A stretch of 64,000 nucleotides of DNA from Sphingorhabdus lacus (GTDB lineage: Bacteria > Pseudomonadota > Alphaproteobacteria > Sphingomonadales > Sphingomonadaceae), in the NCBI RefSeq assembly GCF_009768975.1, contig NZ_CP035733.1, positions 1,116,001-1,180,000 on the forward strand, in the 5' to 3' direction. The notes under the pieces were generated by a model. It did not search any database, was not told the origin of the DNA, and saw only the letters and a program-made list of their open reading frames with translations. Below, piece after piece: positions 61,910-64,000 of this stretch (position 1 is the stretch's first letter; each line of letters starts with the position of its first letter). The position numbers and the translations under genes were made by a program.

Positions 61910-63385
61910 TCAGACGTCTAACACATTCTTCAACAGCTCGTTGATGACCTGCGGGTTGGCTTTACCCTGCATCGCCTTCATGGTCTGACCGACGAAGAAG
62001 CCAAAAAGCTTGTCCTTGCCCGAACGATATTCGGCGACCTTGTCTTCGTTGGCAGCCATGATCTTGGCGATTTCGGCTTCGATGGCTCCGGTATCGTTGG
62101 TCTGCTTCAACCCGCGCTCGTCCACAATGGCCGCAGCGCCCTGCCCGGTTTCGAGCATGATTTCAAAGACCTGCTTGGCGATGCTGCCACTGATTGTGCC
62201 ATCCGCGACCAAGCCCAGCAATTCCGCAGCCTGCGCCGGATTTACCGGGCTTTCGTCCAGCGACTTGCCCAGTTTATTGAGCGCGCCGAACAGTTCGGAC
62301 AGAAGCCAGTTCGATCCTTGCTTGGCGTCCACGCCGTGGCCCAGCAGATCTTCAAACCAGAACGCCGTCTCGGCTTCCGCAGTCAAAACCGCCGCATTAT
62401 AAGCTGTGAGCCCCATACTTTCGTAACGCTTGCGCTTCGCGTCGGGCAGTTCAGGCAGGCTTGCCTTGCATTCTTCTAGAAATGCATCGTCCAATTCGAC
62501 CGGCAACAGGTCCGGGTCCGGGAAATAGCGGTAATCATGCGCGTCTTCCTTGGAGCGCATGGACCGGGTTTCCATTTTATTGGGGTCAAACAGGCGCGTT
62601 TCCTGGACGACAGCGCCGCCGCCTTCGATCAGATCGACTTGCCGCTGCGCCTCATATTCGATCGCCTGCATCATGAAACGGATCGAGTTCACATTCTTCG
62701 TTTCGGTTCGCGTCCCGAGTTCACCACCCGGCTTGCGGACCGATACGTTGACGTCGGCGCGCATGGAGCCCTGCTCCATATTGCCGTCGCACGACCCGAC
62801 ATAGCGCAGGATCGACCGCAGCTTTTTAAGGTAAGCCCCCGCCTCTTGCGGCGAACTCATGTCCGGCCGCGAGACAATTTCCATCAGCGCGACGCCCGAC
62901 CGGTTGAGGTCGACAAAGGACATGGTCGGGTGCTGGTCGTGCATCAGCTTACCGGCATCCTGCTCGACATGGATCCGCTCGATACCGATCTTCTTGGTCG
63001 GGCTATCGGGATCCTTCTCGTTCAGCGTGACCTCGATTTCGCCTTCGCCGACAATCGGGTGGTAAAGCTGCGAAATCTGGTAGCCCTGCGGCAAGTCGGC
63101 GTAGAAATAGTTTTTGCGGTCAAAACGCGACCAGCGATTGATCTGCGCGTTAATCGCCATGCCGGTGCGAACAGCCTGCCGCAAGCATTCGCGGTTCGGC
63201 ACCGGCAACATACCAGGCATCGCCGCATCCACGAGCGACACATGACTGTTCGGTTCCCCGCCATAAGAGGCGGATGCGCCCGAAAAGAGCTTGGCGTTGG
63301 ACGTCACCTGCGCATGGACTTCAAGGCCGATCACGACCTCCCACTCGCCGGTGTTTCCTTGGATACGGTATGTTGATTCAGTCAT
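61910..63385 (-). CDS. gatB: Asp/Glu-tRNA amidotransferase subunit B
   Basis: This 491-aa subunit binds tRNA and transamidates misacylated Glu-tRNA(Gln) and/or Asp-tRNA(Asn). [67 protein letters not shown] and the C-terminal YqeY-like domain ([21 protein letters not shown]) are seen. Its start overlaps a small membrane ORF by 8 bp; gatA is upstream of that. Confidence 0.96.
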   Translation of the reverse strand: MTESTYRIQGNTGEWEVVIGLEVHAQVTSNAKLFSGASASYGGEPNSHVSLVDAAMPGMLPVPNRECLRQAVRTGMAINAQINRWSRFDRKNYFYADLPQGYQISQLYHPIVGEGEIEVTLNEKDPDSPTKKIGIERIHVEQDAGKLMHDQHPTMSFVDLNRSGVALMEIVSRPDMSSPQEAGAYLKKLRSILRYVGSCDGNMEQGSMRADVNVSVRKPGGELGTRTETKNVNSIRFMMQAIEYEAQRQVDLIEGGGAVVQETRLFDPNKMETRSMRSKEDAHDYRYFPDPDLLPVELDDAFLEECKASLPELPDAKRKRYESMGLTAYNAAVLTAEAETAFWFEDLLGHGVDAKQGSNWLLSELFGALNKLGKSLDESPVNPAQAAELLGLVADGTISGSIAKQVFEIMLETGQGAAAIVDERGLKQTNDTGAIEAEIAKIMAANEDKVAEYRSGKDKLFGFFVGQTMKAMQGKANPQVINELLKNVLDV

Positions 63386-63611
63386 TTGCTTTCCGCCTAA
63401 AAACTAACCAGTTGCGAATTCTTACGATAACGTAGGCCCACGAACACAGGTTTACTATCGACTGTAGCGTCACCATCACGAAGCCCGCATCGATTGACGA
63501 CTTCAAAACTGCAATATCTAATGCTGCAAGCAGCAAAGCCAAAATAGTTGCTATCGCGAAGGGTTTCCGAAAGTACCATCGTTTTAATGGCGCTTTCTTG
63601 ATTACCACCAC
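63378..63611 (-). CDS. 77-aa membrane protein between gatA and gatB
   Basis: This 77-aa protein has two hydrophobic spans (about 18-36 and 42-62) flanked by basic residues ([12 protein letters not shown] and [11 protein letters not shown]). It overlaps the 3' end of gatA by 10 bp and the start of gatB by 8 bp, so it is embedded in the gat operon. No family was recognised; function is unknown. Confidence 0.55.
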   Translation of the reverse strand: MVVIKKAPLKRWYFRKPFAIATILALLLAALDIAVLKSSIDAGFVMVTLQSIVNLCSWAYVIVRIRNWLVFRRKAND

Positions 63612-64000
63612 TCCTTAGCTTCCGCCCTAAATCCGGAACGTTCTTCGATTGCCAGACCGGCGTTCAACACGGCTTGCTCGTCGAGCGCCTTGCCGATGAT
63701 CTGCAGGCCTAATGGAAGGCCGTCTTTGCTAAGGCCGCCGGGAACCGACATGGCGGGAAGACCTGCCAGTGAAGCAGGCACGGCAAAAACGTCGTTCAGA
63801 TACATCGACAACGGATCGCTCGTCTTTTCACCGAGCCCGAACGCAGCGCTCGGCGCGGTCGGAGCCAAAATCAGGTCGCAGCTGGCCCATGCCTGTTCAA
63901 AGTCGCGGGCAATCAGAGCGCGGACCTTTTGGGCCTGTGTATAATAGGCGTCGTAGAACCCTGCAGACAGCACATAGGTACCGATCATGATACGGCGGCG
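63602..64000 (-). CDS. gatA: Asp/Glu-tRNA amidotransferase subunit A (partial, 5' end outside window)
   Basis: The C-terminal 132 codons of the amidase subunit are visible, beginning [34 protein letters not shown]. The typical [15 protein letters not shown] and [24 protein letters not shown] follow. The catalytic Ser-cisSer-Lys lies outside the window. It frees ammonia from glutamine for GatB. Confidence 0.95.
   Translation of the reverse strand, partial: RRRIMIGTYVLSAGFYDAYYTQAQKVRALIARDFEQAWASCDLILAPTAPSAAFGLGEKTSDPLSMYLNDVFAVPASLAGLPAMSVPGGLSKDGLPLGLQIIGKALDEQAVLNAGLAIEERSGFRAEAKEWW

Noticed and set aside
1-64000. CRISPR arrays, prophage or insertion sequences
   Set aside because: No regularly spaced repeats, no cas, integrase, transposase or phage structural gene was seen; the tRNA-Leu gene shows no att-like duplication.

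Overview
The window reads as chromosomal DNA of a sphingomonad-type alphaproteobacterium (Sphingomonadales, Sphingopyxis/Sphingorhabdus-like). Pointers are a DivL pseudokinase and a ChpT phosphotransferase (the alphaproteobacterial CckA-CtrA pathway), an ahcY gene with a SahR-like palindrome, an S16 protein and a trigger factor with long low-complexity C-terminal tails, two TonB-dependent receptors, and a REP-like element built on the TGAACTTGTTTCA core. No rRNA, CRISPR, prophage or insertion sequence was seen; this is mostly core genome.

Layout: 0-4.4 kb, divL (running off the left edge), ahcY and a small secreted protein. 4.6-9.2 kb, peroxiredoxin, AMP nucleosidase, an Ala/Lys-rich histone-H1-like protein and an M2 peptidyl-dipeptidase. 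9.2-15.6 kb, a hydrolase/GNAT/membrane-protein operon, a marR-emrA-emrB efflux operon and a DsbA-like isomerase/dimethylargininase pair. 15.7-20.6 kb, asd and the ffh-rpsP-rimM-trmD-rplS translation operon. 20.9-26.8 kb, a GGDEF-EAL protein, the dapF-mtaB-ftsY-yciB operon and a PuuD-like membrane protein. 26.9-32.1 kb, the phage-shock region: pspF, a divergent sigma-54 promoter, a 62-aa membrane peptide, pspA, pspB, pspC, then seven further very small membrane proteins and sufE. 32.1-37.7 kb, a metal-uptake group (PepSY protein, TonB receptor, DUF2946), a J-domain protein and two membrane proteins. 37.6-44.7 kb, rnpB, amidase, cheR-cheB-cheY-cheW-cheA and chpT. 44.8-51.2 kb, M67 peptidase, rluD-type synthase, rpoH, mtgA and a giant Oar-type receptor. 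51.5-57.7 kb, clpX, clpP, katG, tig and tRNA-Leu(UAG). 57.8-61.9 kb, five unrecognised exported proteins, one of them frameshifted. 61.9-64 kb, gatB, a small membrane ORF and the 3' end of gatA.

The most interesting system is the expanded psp operon. Downstream of pspABC lie six short proteins, each with one N-terminal membrane span and a C-terminal coiled coil sharing a core of the type L-E-E-R-I-x-V-L-E-R-I-x-T-D. The same core is visible in PspB, and its EIExLR ending is also the end of PspC. A further 52-aa membrane peptide sits inside the array. This looks like a family of PspB-type subunits that could form alternative envelope-stress complexes under PspF/sigma-54 control. Other structural surprises are an rnpB gene whose promoter is written inside the last codons of the upstream amidase and whose 3' end is overlapped by a convergent gene, a terminator-like hairpin between the first psp peptide and pspA, and a two-hairpin repeat with compensatory changes upstream of asd.
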